Source: Proruminimicrobium sp964487915 (lineage in GTDB: Bacteria; Elusimicrobiota; Endomicrobiia; Endomicrobiales; Endomicrobiaceae). From it: a DNA stretch of 64,000 bases. The stretch covers positions 62,001 through 126,000 of the forward strand of contig CAZASN010000002.1 in the NCBI GenBank assembly GCA_964487915.1, given 5' to 3'. Under the pieces are notes generated by a model. It saw only the letters and a list, made by a program, of their open reading frames with translations. It made no database searches and was not told the origin of the DNA. The position numbers and the translations under genes were made by a program. Position 1 is the stretch's first letter. Each line of letters starts with the position of its first letter. Shown here piece after piece: positions 35,272 through 41,911 of the stretch.

Positions 35272-35664
35272 TTATACGCCGCTTTTAGTTAAATTTGCAC
35301 CGCCGGAATCAGAACCTGTTAATGTAACAGAAATCCCTGCCGCAGCACCCGTTCCTGTTGTAATCGCGGTAAAACCGTTAGCATCGGTATTAACCTGAAA
35401 AGTTGTAAAATACTTATTAGTTAAAAGATTAATATCAAGCGTTCCGTTGCTGGAAACGGCGCCGACAGTCGGTAAAAAGCAACTGTTTTCAGCATAATAA
35501 ACTTTCTGCGCCGTATTTATGGCTCCAAGCGTAGCTTCGGCTTCAGTAGCCATCGCCTTTTTTGTATAGCCTTTGTAAATAGGAACCGCAACTACGGATA
35601 AAATGCCTACTATTACTATTACAATAACCAATTCAACCAGCGTAAAACCAAAATTTTTAGACAT
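35272..35664 (-). CDS. type IV pilin-like protein, copy 1
   Basis: A 130-residue prepilin. After MSKNFG comes FTLVELVIVIVIVGILSVVAVP, with Glu5 and a long hydrophobic helix, then the KGYTKKAMATEAEATLGAINTAQKVYYAE block shared with its neighbours and a variable head. I start at ATG 35664, which has an AAGAGAG site. The 35697 start would put eleven residues ahead of the leader. The gene lies just 60 bases downstream of copy 2, separated from it by a terminator hairpin, and has no obvious promoter of its own, so it may depend on readthrough. Confidence 0.88.
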   Translation of the reverse strand: MSKNFGFTLVELVIVIVIVGILSVVAVPIYKGYTKKAMATEAEATLGAINTAQKVYYAENSCFLPTVGAVSSNGTLDINLLTNKYFTTFQVNTDANGFTAITTGTGAAAGISVTLTGSDSGGANLTKSGV

Positions 35665-35680
35665 ATTTTCTCTCTTAAAA

Positions 35681-35717
35681 AAAAACGGGGGGTACAATAA
35701 AGTACCCCCGTTTTTAT
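35681..35717 (-). terminator. pilin copy 2 terminator
   Basis: A GC-rich hairpin (AAAAACGGGGG...CCCCCGTTTTT, with GTAC/GTAC continuing the stem) lies just after the stop of pilin copy 2 at 35726. It also lies immediately before the ribosome site of copy 1. Confidence 0.85.
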
Positions 35718-35725
35718 TTTGATTT

Positions 35726-36106
35726 TTATAGACCTATTTCTGTAATAGATGATGCGCCGTTTGATGAACCGGTAAGAGACAATGTTATTCCTGCCGCTCC
35801 GCCTGTTCCTACTGTTCCTGCAGTAAATCCCGTGCCTGAACCGCTGAGTGTGAATGTCGTGAAGTATTTGTTCGTGCTTGCGTCAACATCCAATACCGCT
35901 GACTGTCCTGAATTAACGAAAGTCGCCCATTCCGCAAAATAAACTTTCTGTGACGTATTTATTGCGCCCAACAATGCTTTTCCTTCCGTTGCCATCGCCT
36001 TCTTTGTGTATCCCTTGTAAACCGGAACTGCTACTACCGACAAAATACCTACGATTACGATTACGATTACCAACTCAACAAGTGTAAAGCCTTTCGTACT
36101 CTTCAT
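35726..36106 (-). CDS. type IV pilin-like protein, copy 2 (near-identical to copy 3)
   Basis: A 126-residue prepilin with leader MKSTKG and processing before FTLVELVIVIVIVG. Compared with the gene at 36545-36925 the protein differs only at residue 4 (Thr here, Met there). The DNA differs at only a few positions, clustered near the 5' end. The processed products would be identical. It has its own promoter (36177-36205), a GGGAG site and a terminator (35681-35717). It is likely a major pilin or pseudopilin subunit, and the pilus machinery is not in this window. Confidence 0.92.
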   Translation of the reverse strand: MKSTKGFTLVELVIVIVIVGILSVVAVPVYKGYTKKAMATEGKALLGAINTSQKVYFAEWATFVNSGQSAVLDVDASTNKYFTTFTLSGSGTGFTAGTVGTGGAAGITLSLTGSSNGASSITEIGL

Positions 36107-36176
36107 TTTAAATCTCCCTTTTTTATTTTATATAAACTGGCCTTTATTCCGACACATCAGAATATCGACAAGCCAT

Positions 36177-36205
36177 ATTTTAAACCATTCAACCCGTTTT
36201 GTCAA
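36177..36205 (-). promoter_or_regulatory. promoter of pilin copy 2
   Basis: TTGACA (36200-36205), exact 17-bp spacer, TAAAAT (36177-36182). The leader carries a small hairpin, ATTCTGA...TCGGAAT, that also occurs in the copy 3 leader. Confidence 0.8.
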
Positions 36206-36230
36206 TACTTTTTTGGTTTTTTAGACCTTT

Positions 36231-36442
36231 AAAAAAAACTCGGGTTTTTTAACCCAAGTTCAAATAAACTTCTATTCAGTTGTCTGTCTGAAAAAAATTT
36301 TTCAGTTTGCCGGTGTTTTTATTAAACACTCTCGAGCTTTACCCTTTCAAAAAGCCTGCTTTAAATACAGACTTAACGAAATCAAATCTTATCCTTTTTA
36401 ATCTGTGCGGCACATTCTAAATTATTTATTTACTTTTGTCAA
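36231..36442 (-). ncRNA. candidate small RNA transcribed between two identical pilin genes
   Basis: A complete unit without a gene. Promoter TTGACA (36437-36442), 17-bp spacer, TAGAAT (36414-36419), predicted start near 36407, and an intrinsic terminator at 36231-36259 (GGGTT...AACCC stem followed by T8). The transcript would be about 177 nt. It contains two internal hairpins (GTGTTT...AAACAC and CTGAAAAA...TTTTTCAG) and a possible long-range pairing GTCTGT/ACAGAC. The longest reading frames are short and lack a ribosome site. It does not match the pilin leaders. I found no match to riboswitch classes I know. Confidence 0.6.
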
Positions 36443-36460
36443 TAGCCTTTCTTTAATACA

Positions 36461-36488
36461 TAAAAAAAACTTGAGTTTAACTCAAGTC
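36461..36488 (-). terminator. second terminator downstream of pilin copy 3
   Basis: Palindrome ACTTGAGTT...AACTCAAGT (36469-36487) is followed on the minus strand by T8. It lies between the 38-bp palindrome and the candidate small-RNA promoter, so it insulates that unit from the pilin gene. Confidence 0.8.
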
Positions 36489-36500
36489 AAATATTATATC

Positions 36501-36538
36501 TTACAAAGCGGGGAACGTTAACGTTCCCCGCTTTGTAA
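36501..36538. terminator. perfect 38-bp palindrome after pilin copy 3
   Basis: An uninterrupted self-complementary stretch of 38 bases centred at 36519/36520 (half site TTACAAAGCGGGGAACGTT). It begins six bases after the pilin stop at 36545. It can act as the first of two tandem terminators or as a 3'-end stabilising stem. Confidence 0.75.
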
Positions 36539-36544
36539 GAACCC

Positions 36545-36925
36545 TTATAGACCTATTTCTGTAATAGATGATGCGCCGTTTGATGAACCGGTAAGAGACA
36601 ATGTTATTCCTGCCGCTCCGCCTGTTCCTACTGTTCCTGCAGTAAATCCCGTGCCTGAACCGCTGAGTGTGAATGTCGTGAAGTATTTGTTCGTGCTTGC
36701 GTCAACATCCAATACCGCTGACTGTCCTGAATTAACGAAAGTCGCCCATTCCGCAAAATAAACTTTCTGTGACGTATTTATTGCGCCCAACAATGCTTTT
36801 CCTTCCGTTGCCATCGCCTTCTTTGTGTATCCCTTGTAAACCGGAACTGCTACTACCGACAAAATACCTACGATTACGATTACGATTACCAACTCTACGA
36901 GTGTAAAACCCTTCATACTCTTCAT
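36545..36925 (-). CDS. type IV pilin-like protein, copy 3 (near-identical to copy 2)
   Basis: A 126-residue prepilin with leader MKSMKG before FTLVELVIVIVIVG. It is otherwise the same protein as copy 2, with DNA identity close to complete over the 381 bases. Divergence appears only in the first 30 or so bases of coding sequence and in the leader. This indicates recent duplication or ongoing gene conversion. It has a strong promoter (37002-37030), a GGAGA site and two successive terminators. Confidence 0.92.
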   Translation of the reverse strand: MKSMKGFTLVELVIVIVIVGILSVVAVPVYKGYTKKAMATEGKALLGAINTSQKVYFAEWATFVNSGQSAVLDVDASTNKYFTTFTLSGSGTGFTAGTVGTGGAAGITLSLTGSSNGASSITEIGL

Positions 36926-37001
36926 CCAAATCTCCTTTTTTATTTATTTTTTGATTCTTGTTGTCGCTTATTCCGAAAATTTCAGAATATGGACATTTTT
37001 T

Positions 37002-37030
37002 ATTTTAGCCGTTTATTTGTTTTTTGTCAA
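37002..37030 (-). promoter_or_regulatory. promoter of pilin copy 3
   Basis: TTGACA (37025-37030), exact 17-bp spacer, TAAAAT (37002-37007). The leader hairpin ATTCTGA...TCGGAAT is shared with copy 2. Confidence 0.8.
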
Positions 37031-37107
37031 CGATTTTTTCTTTTTTATGAGAAAAATAAATAACACGTCAAAAAAATATTTTTCAGATATTAAAACCATC
37101 TTAGTTG

Positions 37108-37488
37108 TTATAAGCCGACTTCCGTGATATCGGCTGCTATGGTTGATGAACCTACCAACGAAAGCATTATGCCTGCAGCGTTTCCCGTTCCTGATGTCAC
37201 CGCGGTAAAACCGCCGGTTGAGCCCGTAAGCGAAAATGTCGTGAAATATTTATTGGCCGCAGGATCTATGCCGAGCAAAACGGACTGCGTTCCGGTAACA
37301 AAACGGTTAAATTCAGAAAAATAAACTTTTTGAGCCGTCAGAACGGCTCCAAGCAAAGCTTTTCCTTCAGTTGCCATTGCTTTCTTTGCATATCCTCTGT
37401 AAATCGGCAGCGCTATTACGGTCAGAATACCGATAATTACTATTACGATAACCAACTCTATAAGCGAAAAACCCTTTTTATTTACCAT
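37108..37488 (-). CDS. type IV pilin-like protein, copy 4
   Basis: A 126-residue prepilin. Leader MVNKKG, then FSLIELVIVIVIIGILTVIALP (Ser and Ile variants of the usual segment), and the conserved RGYAKKAMATEGKALLGAVLTAQKVYFSEF block. The head differs from copies 2 and 3 but keeps the N-K-Y-F-T-T-F-S-L-T-G pattern. I start at ATG 37488, which follows GAGAGG. The 37509 ATG would lengthen the leader. It has its own promoter at 37542-37570. Confidence 0.9.
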   Translation of the reverse strand: MVNKKGFSLIELVIVIVIIGILTVIALPIYRGYAKKAMATEGKALLGAVLTAQKVYFSEFNRFVTGTQSVLLGIDPAANKYFTTFSLTGSTGGFTAVTSGTGNAAGIMLSLVGSSTIAADITEVGL

Positions 37489-37541
37489 TTTGGTTCCTCT
37501 CTTGTACATAAAGTTAAATCAAAGGATGCCATTTTGCTTTC

Positions 37542-37570
37542 ATTGTATTTGTTTTATTTGATTTTGTCAA
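37542..37570 (-). promoter_or_regulatory. promoter of pilin copy 4
   Basis: TTGACA (37565-37570), exact 17-bp spacer, TACAAT (37542-37547). It has the same architecture as the promoters of copies 2 and 3. Confidence 0.8.
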
Positions 37571-37579
37571 AATCCAAAT

Positions 37580-37957
37580 TTATAATCCGCGTTCCGTGAT
37601 AAAAGGTCCGGCCGTTGATGTAGCTCTCAAAGTCAGCGTTATTCCGGCCGCAGACCCCGCTCCTCTTGCTACCGCGGTAAAAGCCGTTGTATTTCCTGTA
37701 AGCGAAAATGTCGTGAAATATTTATTTGTACCCGGCGTTATTCCCAATACCGACGATTGAGTAGAGTTAACAAAATTATTAAATTCCGAAAAATATACTT
37801 TTTGGGCCGTGTTGATTGACCCCAATAACGTTTTGCCTTCCGTCGCCATTGCTTTTTTTGTATATCCTTTGTAAACCGGAACGGCAACGACTGATAAAAC
37901 ACCGACTATTACTATTACAATAACCAGCTCAACCAGAGTAAAACCTTTAGAACGCAT
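37580..37957 (-). CDS. type IV pilin-like protein, copy 5
   Basis: A 125-residue prepilin. Short leader MRSKG, then FTLVELVIVIVIVGVLSVVAVP, then the conserved KGYTKKAMATEGKTLLGSINTAQKVYFSEF block and a diverged head. A GGAGA site precedes the ATG. It is the first gene of the five-pilin cluster in transcription order. A TATAAT lies upstream, but I see no good -35 box. Variable heads on a frozen N-terminal half suggest subunits that co-assemble but expose different surfaces. Confidence 0.9.
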   Translation of the reverse strand: MRSKGFTLVELVIVIVIVGVLSVVAVPVYKGYTKKAMATEGKTLLGSINTAQKVYFSEFNNFVNSTQSSVLGITPGTNKYFTTFSLTGNTTAFTAVARGAGSAAGITLTLRATSTAGPFITERGL

Positions 37958-38014
37958 TAGCAGTCTCCTTTTATTTAATATTTTAATATTATAATATATT
38001 TTAACTGCAAATAA

Positions 38015-38043
38015 AAAAGCCCGGCGTTTGACGCCGGGCTTTT
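38015..38043 (-). terminator. terminator of the histone-like gene
   Basis: A 12-bp GC-rich stem (AAAAGCCCGGCG/CGCCGGGCTTTT) with a 5-nt loop is followed by a T-run on the minus strand, 14 bases after the stop at 38058. It also isolates pilin copy 5. Confidence 0.9.
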
Positions 38044-38057
38044 GTTAAATCATTTGT

Positions 38058-38348
38058 TTATTTTTTTTTGCCTTTTTTTGCAACTTTCTTCGCAGCTTTT
38101 TTTACGGTTTTCTTAGCTTTCTTCGTTCCGCCTCTGCTCATTTTCGCTCTTGAAATATCGCCTGCTTTGTCAAGGAAATACAGATATCCTTTTTCTTTCT
38201 TTACGCCGGCTTTTGCAACTTTACTCGGTTTTCCGCCTTTCTTGCCGCCTCTTGCCATCTGAGCTCTTGAAACATCGCCGTTTTTGTCGATAAAATAGAG
38301 ATATCCGTCTTCTCTTTTTACGCCAACTTTGAAAACTTTTTCTGCCAT
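38058..38348 (-). CDS. small basic protein with duplicated motif and histone-H1-like tail
   Basis: A 96-residue, very basic protein built from two copies of one unit (about residues 7-34 and 46-73). Each reads roughly G-V-K-x-E-x-GYLYF-I/L-DK-x-GD-V/I-SRA-x-M-x-RGG. The copies are joined by a GGKPSKVAK linker and followed by a lysine/alanine tail of about 22 residues, as in bacterial H1-like proteins (KKAKKTVKKAAKKVAKK). A GGAGG site and a promoter about 115 bases upstream indicate strong expression. Probable nucleoid or RNA-binding architectural protein. This is an inference from composition. The repeated unit resembles small uncharacterised proteins in several phyla. Confidence 0.8.
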   Translation of the reverse strand: MAEKVFKVGVKREDGYLYFIDKNGDVSRAQMARGGKKGGKPSKVAKAGVKKEKGYLYFLDKAGDISRAKMSRGGTKKAKKTVKKAAKKVAKKGKKK

Positions 38349-38468
38349 AATTTTCCTCCTAAGGAAATGTTACTGCTTTTATTATAAACCAAGAAAGTCA
38401 GTAATAACAATCAAAATGTTTTCTTAGTTATTCTCTATAAAATCAACAATTTCTTAACAACTGCCGCT

Positions 38469-38497
38469 ATAATATATTTTTTATTTTGATTTGTCAA
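38469..38497 (-). promoter_or_regulatory. promoter of the histone-like gene
   Basis: TTGACA (38492-38497), 17-bp spacer, TATTAT (38469-38474). This predicts a 5' leader of about 115 nt, long for this window. A second TTATAATA at about 38383 lies closer to the gene. Confidence 0.7.
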
Positions 38498-38561
38498 TAT
38501 CTTTTATTCTCTATAAATTTTTTATTTTCTCTCGGGAACAAAACACCGCGTCTGAACGTCG

Positions 38562-39485
38562 TCATAAATTTTGCGATTCTATATAGTGATGCGCGCTTAC
38601 GGAAGCCGTCGCTCCGTCGCTTACCGCGGTAACAACCTGCCTGAGAGATTTTTTTCTTACGTCTCCGCAGGCATAAATTCCGTCAATCGCGGTTTTCATC
38701 TGTTCGTCGGTAAGAATATATCCTTTTTCGTCCAGCGCTATTTTATTGTTCATTAAAAACTTTGTGTTCGGCGTCCATCCTATAAAAATAAAAACTCCGT
38801 TTACCGGAATTTCTTTTGCGGCGTCCGATTTAACGTTTCTTACTTTTATTTTTTCTATTGTTTCGGTACCCGTTATTTCTTCAACGACCGTATCCAAAAT
38901 AATTTTTATTTTCGGTTCCGCGGCGACTCTTTCCTGTAAAATTTTTGCCGCCCTGAATTCGTTTCGTCTGTGAATCAAAGTGACTTTGCTTGCAAATTTA
39001 GTTAAAAACAGCGCCTCCTGAAGCGCGGAATTTCCGCCTCCTATAACGGCGACTTCTTTGTTTTTAAAAAACGGTCCGTCGCACGTGGCGCAAAAAGAGA
39101 TCCCTCTGCCTATAAACTCCTCTTCCCCTTTAACCCCGAGTTTTTTAAAACTTGAACCGCTTGCGATGATAATAGTTTTTGTTATATATGTTTTATCGGT
39201 AAGGATAACTTTCTTCAACGTCTCGTCGGTTCCTATTTCCACAACTTCTCCGTATGCAATTTCAGCGCCCGACGTTCTGGCCTGCTGCTCCATTTTTGAA
39301 GTCAGTTCAAAACCGTTGATGCCTTTATCAAAACCGGGATAATTCTCAAGGTTATCCGTAATTGCGATCAACCCTCCGCAGCCCGCTTTTTCAATAATAA
39401 GAGTGCTCATCCTTGCTCTTGACGAATAAATCGCGGCGCCAAGACCGGCAGGACCGCCGCCTATAATAATTACGTCGTATACCAT
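38562..39485 (-). CDS. trxB: thioredoxin-disulfide reductase
   Basis: A 307-residue flavoprotein. The FAD site is IIGGGPAGLGAAIYSSRA, the redox pair is CATCDG (about residue 135), the NADPH site is VIGGGNSALQEALFL, and the C-terminal FAD motif is GIYACGDVR. It reduces thioredoxin with NADPH. It is the last gene of a trxA-tlpA-trxB cluster, separated from the tlpA-like gene by 15 bases. Confidence 0.95.
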   Translation of the reverse strand: MVYDVIIIGGGPAGLGAAIYSSRARMSTLIIEKAGCGGLIAITDNLENYPGFDKGINGFELTSKMEQQARTSGAEIAYGEVVEIGTDETLKKVILTDKTYITKTIIIASGSSFKKLGVKGEEEFIGRGISFCATCDGPFFKNKEVAVIGGGNSALQEALFLTKFASKVTLIHRRNEFRAAKILQERVAAEPKIKIILDTVVEEITGTETIEKIKVRNVKSDAAKEIPVNGVFIFIGWTPNTKFLMNNKIALDEKGYILTDEQMKTAIDGIYACGDVRKKSLRQVVTAVSDGATASVSAHHYIESQNL

Positions 39486-39500
39486 AATTTGACCCCGCAG

Positions 39501-39998
39501 TTATTTTTCAAGCAGAATTTTTATATCCTGATCCCATTGGGTTTCAAGACCGGGAATATATCCGACATGCTTGTTGGAAATGTTTCCTCTTGCGTCTATA
39601 ACAAAAAAAGACGGAATGCTTCTTATTTTATAACTCGCCATAACATTTTTGTCGCCCAGCAAAACTTTGTACGTTATGCCGGATTCTTTTGCAAAATCTT
39701 TCACTTTTTGTTCGTCTTCGCCCACGTTTATTCCGAGAAAAACAACGTTCGGATTGTCTTTGTATTTATTGTGCAAGTCTTCAACAGCCGGGATTGATTG
39801 TCTGCACGGAGGGCACCACGTCGCGAAAAAATCAATAAAAACGACTTTGCCTCTGAAATCGGAAAGAGCGACAGTTTTACCGTCCAAATCTTTTAATTTA
39901 AAATCGTTGTTCATTAAAGAACGGACCGGAGACGGCGCGCATGAAACAAAAAACAGGCACGCGGCGGTTATCGCCGCAAATTGTTTAAATAATTTCAT
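39501..39998 (-). CDS. TlpA/ResA-like thioredoxin-fold lipoprotein
   Basis: A 165-residue protein. It has a lipoprotein signal ending in FVSC (Cys about residue 20) and a thioredoxin fold with active site ATWCPPCRQ and cis-Pro segment SIPSFFVID. Anchored outside the inner membrane, it would reduce disulfides, for example in cytochrome maturation or envelope proteins. It overlaps trxA by 14 bases and precedes trxB, so electrons may come from cytosolic thioredoxin through a membrane carrier. No DsbD or CcdA homologue is seen in the window. Confidence 0.92.
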   Translation of the reverse strand: MKLFKQFAAITAACLFFVSCAPSPVRSLMNNDFKLKDLDGKTVALSDFRGKVVFIDFFATWCPPCRQSIPAVEDLHNKYKDNPNVVFLGINVGEDEQKVKDFAKESGITYKVLLGDKNVMASYKIRSIPSFFVIDARGNISNKHVGYIPGLETQWDQDIKILLEK

Positions 39999-40302
39999 CC
40001 AAATCCCTCTTTATGTCGTTTTTAGGCTTAAATCCGACTATTTTTCTGACGGGTCTTCCTTCTTTAAAGATAATCAGGCACGGTATAGACGTTATCTGGA
40101 ATTTTGAAGACAAACTCATATTTTCATCGGTATTAACTTTGCAGACTTTTACTTTGCCGGCATATTCGCTTGACAATTCGTCAACTATGGGCGACAACAT
40201 TTTGCACGGACCGCACCACGGCGCCCAAAAATCAAGCAGCACGGGAACGTCCGATTTTGTAATTTCCCTTTCAAAATTTTCTTCATTGATGTGTAATTCC
40301 AT
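39985..40302 (-). CDS. trxA: thioredoxin
   Basis: A 105-residue classical thioredoxin. The active site is WAPWCGPCKM (WCGPC) and the cis-Pro is in SIPCLIIF. This loop holds an additional Cys after the Pro, as in some bacterial thioredoxins. It reduces protein disulfides in the cytosol. First gene of the trxA-tlpA-trxB operon, with overlapping reading frames. Confidence 0.95.
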   Translation of the reverse strand: MELHINEENFEREITKSDVPVLLDFWAPWCGPCKMLSPIVDELSSEYAGKVKVCKVNTDENMSLSSKFQITSIPCLIIFKEGRPVRKIVGFKPKNDIKRDLDEII

Positions 40303-40350
40303 TGTTTGCCCCCTGATTGTTTTTATGAAATTATATAAAAAGAAAAAGCA

Positions 40351-40389
40351 TGTATCAACTGTTAAATATTATTAGAAAAATTTGATACA
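40351..40389. promoter_or_regulatory. inverted repeat between divergent trxA and porV-like genes
   Basis: Exact arms TGTATCAA (40351-40358) and TTGATACA (40382-40389) with a 23-bp spacer lie in the 96-bp divergent gap. The right arm overlaps a GATACAAT sequence that could be the -10 box of the plus-strand gene. It is a possible binding site for a shared regulator. Confidence 0.4.
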
Positions 40390-40398
40390 ATATCGGGT

Positions 40399-41343
40399 AT
40401 GAAAAACTTAACCAAATGCTTTTTTGTATTTCTTGCCGTGTTATTTTCAGCCGTTTCTTCGCACGCGTTTATATCCGAAGCGGATATCGGAACCTCAGCC
40501 GCGCAATTTTTAAAACTTCCGGTGGGAGCAAAAAATGCGGCGATGGGAAACGCTTCCGCCAGCAATCTTTGCGGAAGCGACGCGATTTACTGGAATCCGG
40601 CCAATCTCTATTATCTGGACAAAAATACGCTTTCTTTTTCCCACGCCGTATGGTTTGAAGACGTTAACTACGAATGGATTTCTTTTGCGGTGCCGTACGG
40701 CAAGAAAGGAACTTTCGGCGCCGCACTGCAGTATGTTTCTTACGGCAGTATTGACAGAATAAATTCAAGCGCCCAAAGAGACGGTTCTTTTTCTCCGGTT
40801 GATATGGCTTTATACTTAACTTACGCAAAATCTTACGGCAGTTTCCAATTCGGAGGCAATTTAAAATATATAAACTCAAAAATAGAAAACTCGGCGACGG
40901 CCTTTGCGGTTGATTTGGGAACAAACTGGAATCTTCCTGATAATAAAACATCGGTGGCCACGGTCATTTCAAATCTCGGAACAAAAATGAAGTTTAACAA
41001 CGAATCGGAAAATCTTCCGTTATTGATTAAAACGGGCTGTTCAAGTTATGTTCTGGACAATCTGCTTGTGGCTTTGGACATAAATTTTCCCAACGACAAC
41101 AATATTTATTTTAATCTCGGAACAGAATACGAAATCCCGGTCAAAGGAAAAACAAACGTATTCCTAAGAGCGGGTTATGACGGAAGAAACAAAGATATAC
41201 CGGGATTTAACTGGCTTAATCTGGGATTCGGCGTATCACATGCGGATATTTCTTTTGATTACGCTTTTGTTCCTTACGGGGAAATAGGAATGACGCATTT
41301 GTTTTCTTTGGGAATTAAATTCGGAGAGGTTATAAAAAAATAA
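40399..41343 (+). CDS. PorV/PorQ (UPF0164)-type outer-membrane protein
   Basis: A 314-residue protein with a signal peptide (about 1-22, cleavage near SHA). The UPF0164 hallmark GTSAAQFLKLPVGAKNAAMGNA is followed by DAIYWNPANLYYL and beta-strand repeats ending with an aromatic residue, as in a beta-barrel. In Bacteroidetes PorV is part of the type IX secretion system. In other phyla the role is unknown. No other T9SS gene is in the window. Confidence 0.85.
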   Translation: MKNLTKCFFVFLAVLFSAVSSHAFISEADIGTSAAQFLKLPVGAKNAAMGNASASNLCGSDAIYWNPANLYYLDKNTLSFSHAVWFEDVNYEWISFAVPYGKKGTFGAALQYVSYGSIDRINSSAQRDGSFSPVDMALYLTYAKSYGSFQFGGNLKYINSKIENSATAFAVDLGTNWNLPDNKTSVATVISNLGTKMKFNNESENLPLLIKTGCSSYVLDNLLVALDINFPNDNNIYFNLGTEYEIPVKGKTNVFLRAGYDGRNKDIPGFNWLNLGFGVSHADISFDYAFVPYGEIGMTHLFSLGIKFGEVIKK

Positions 41344-41347
41344 ATTT

Positions 41348-41911
41348 ATGATTATAGGATTGACGGGGTCTTATTGTTCGGGCAAAGATACGGTAGCCGA
41401 ATACATTGTAGAGCATTACGGATTCGGACATTTTTCGCTGTCGGATGAAATCAGGCTTCTTATGAAAGAAGCCGGCATTGAACCCACCAGAGAAAATTTA
41501 ATAGCATTCGGAACAAAATTAAGACGCGACGAAGGCAACGATGTTCTGGCAAAATCGGTAATTAAAAAATTTGAAAACGGCAAAAATTACTGCATTACTT
41601 CAATAAGACACGGTAAAGAAGTTGAAAAGCTTAAAACCATAAAAAATTTTGTTTTAATAAATGTTGACGCTCCGGTAAAAATCAGATTTGAAAGAATGCT
41701 TAAAAGAAAAAGACCGGGGGATCCCTTAACTCTTGAAAAATTCAGCGAACTTGAAAAAAAAGAATCGCAGGTTTCCGGATCCGGCCAGCAGCTGGCTTTA
41801 TGCGCGTCAATGGCCGACATGATTTTTATTAACGACGCGGCAAATCTTTCCGAATTATATTCTAAAATAGACGCTTTAGTATCGGATTTAAAATTAAAAT
41901 ACCATGAATGA
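41348..41911 (+). CDS. P-loop NMP-kinase-like protein
   Basis: A 187-residue protein with Walker A GLTGSYCSGKDTV at the start and a fold like dephospho-CoA and (d)NMP kinases. A SIRHGKEVEKL segment and a lid-like RMLKRKRPGDP follow. It begins 5 bases after the PorV-like stop and overlaps the next flavoprotein gene by 8 bases. It probably phosphorylates a nucleotide or related small molecule. It is not the standard CoaE, which lacks the SxRxGKEVE segment, so I give no symbol. Confidence 0.75.
   Translation: MIIGLTGSYCSGKDTVAEYIVEHYGFGHFSLSDEIRLLMKEAGIEPTRENLIAFGTKLRRDEGNDVLAKSVIKKFENGKNYCITSIRHGKEVEKLKTIKNFVLINVDAPVKIRFERMLKRKRPGDPLTLEKFSELEKKESQVSGSGQQLALCASMADMIFINDAANLSELYSKIDALVSDLKLKYHE

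Noticed and set aside
36231..36407. c-di-GMP-I (GEMM) riboswitch
   Set aside because: A GGCAAAC segment followed by a hairpin recalls GEMM, but the required GACGCAAAG and GGTAGCGG parts are missing, and no gene follows before the terminator.
35272..37957. CRISPR or direct-repeat array
   Set aside because: The repetition comes from full-length pilin genes with start codons, Shine-Dalgarno sites and promoters, not short repeats with spacers.
38279..38348. Low-complexity artefact instead of a gene (histone-like protein)
   Set aside because: The repeated GYLYF units, GGAGG site, promoter and terminator argue for a real gene despite the lysine-rich tail.
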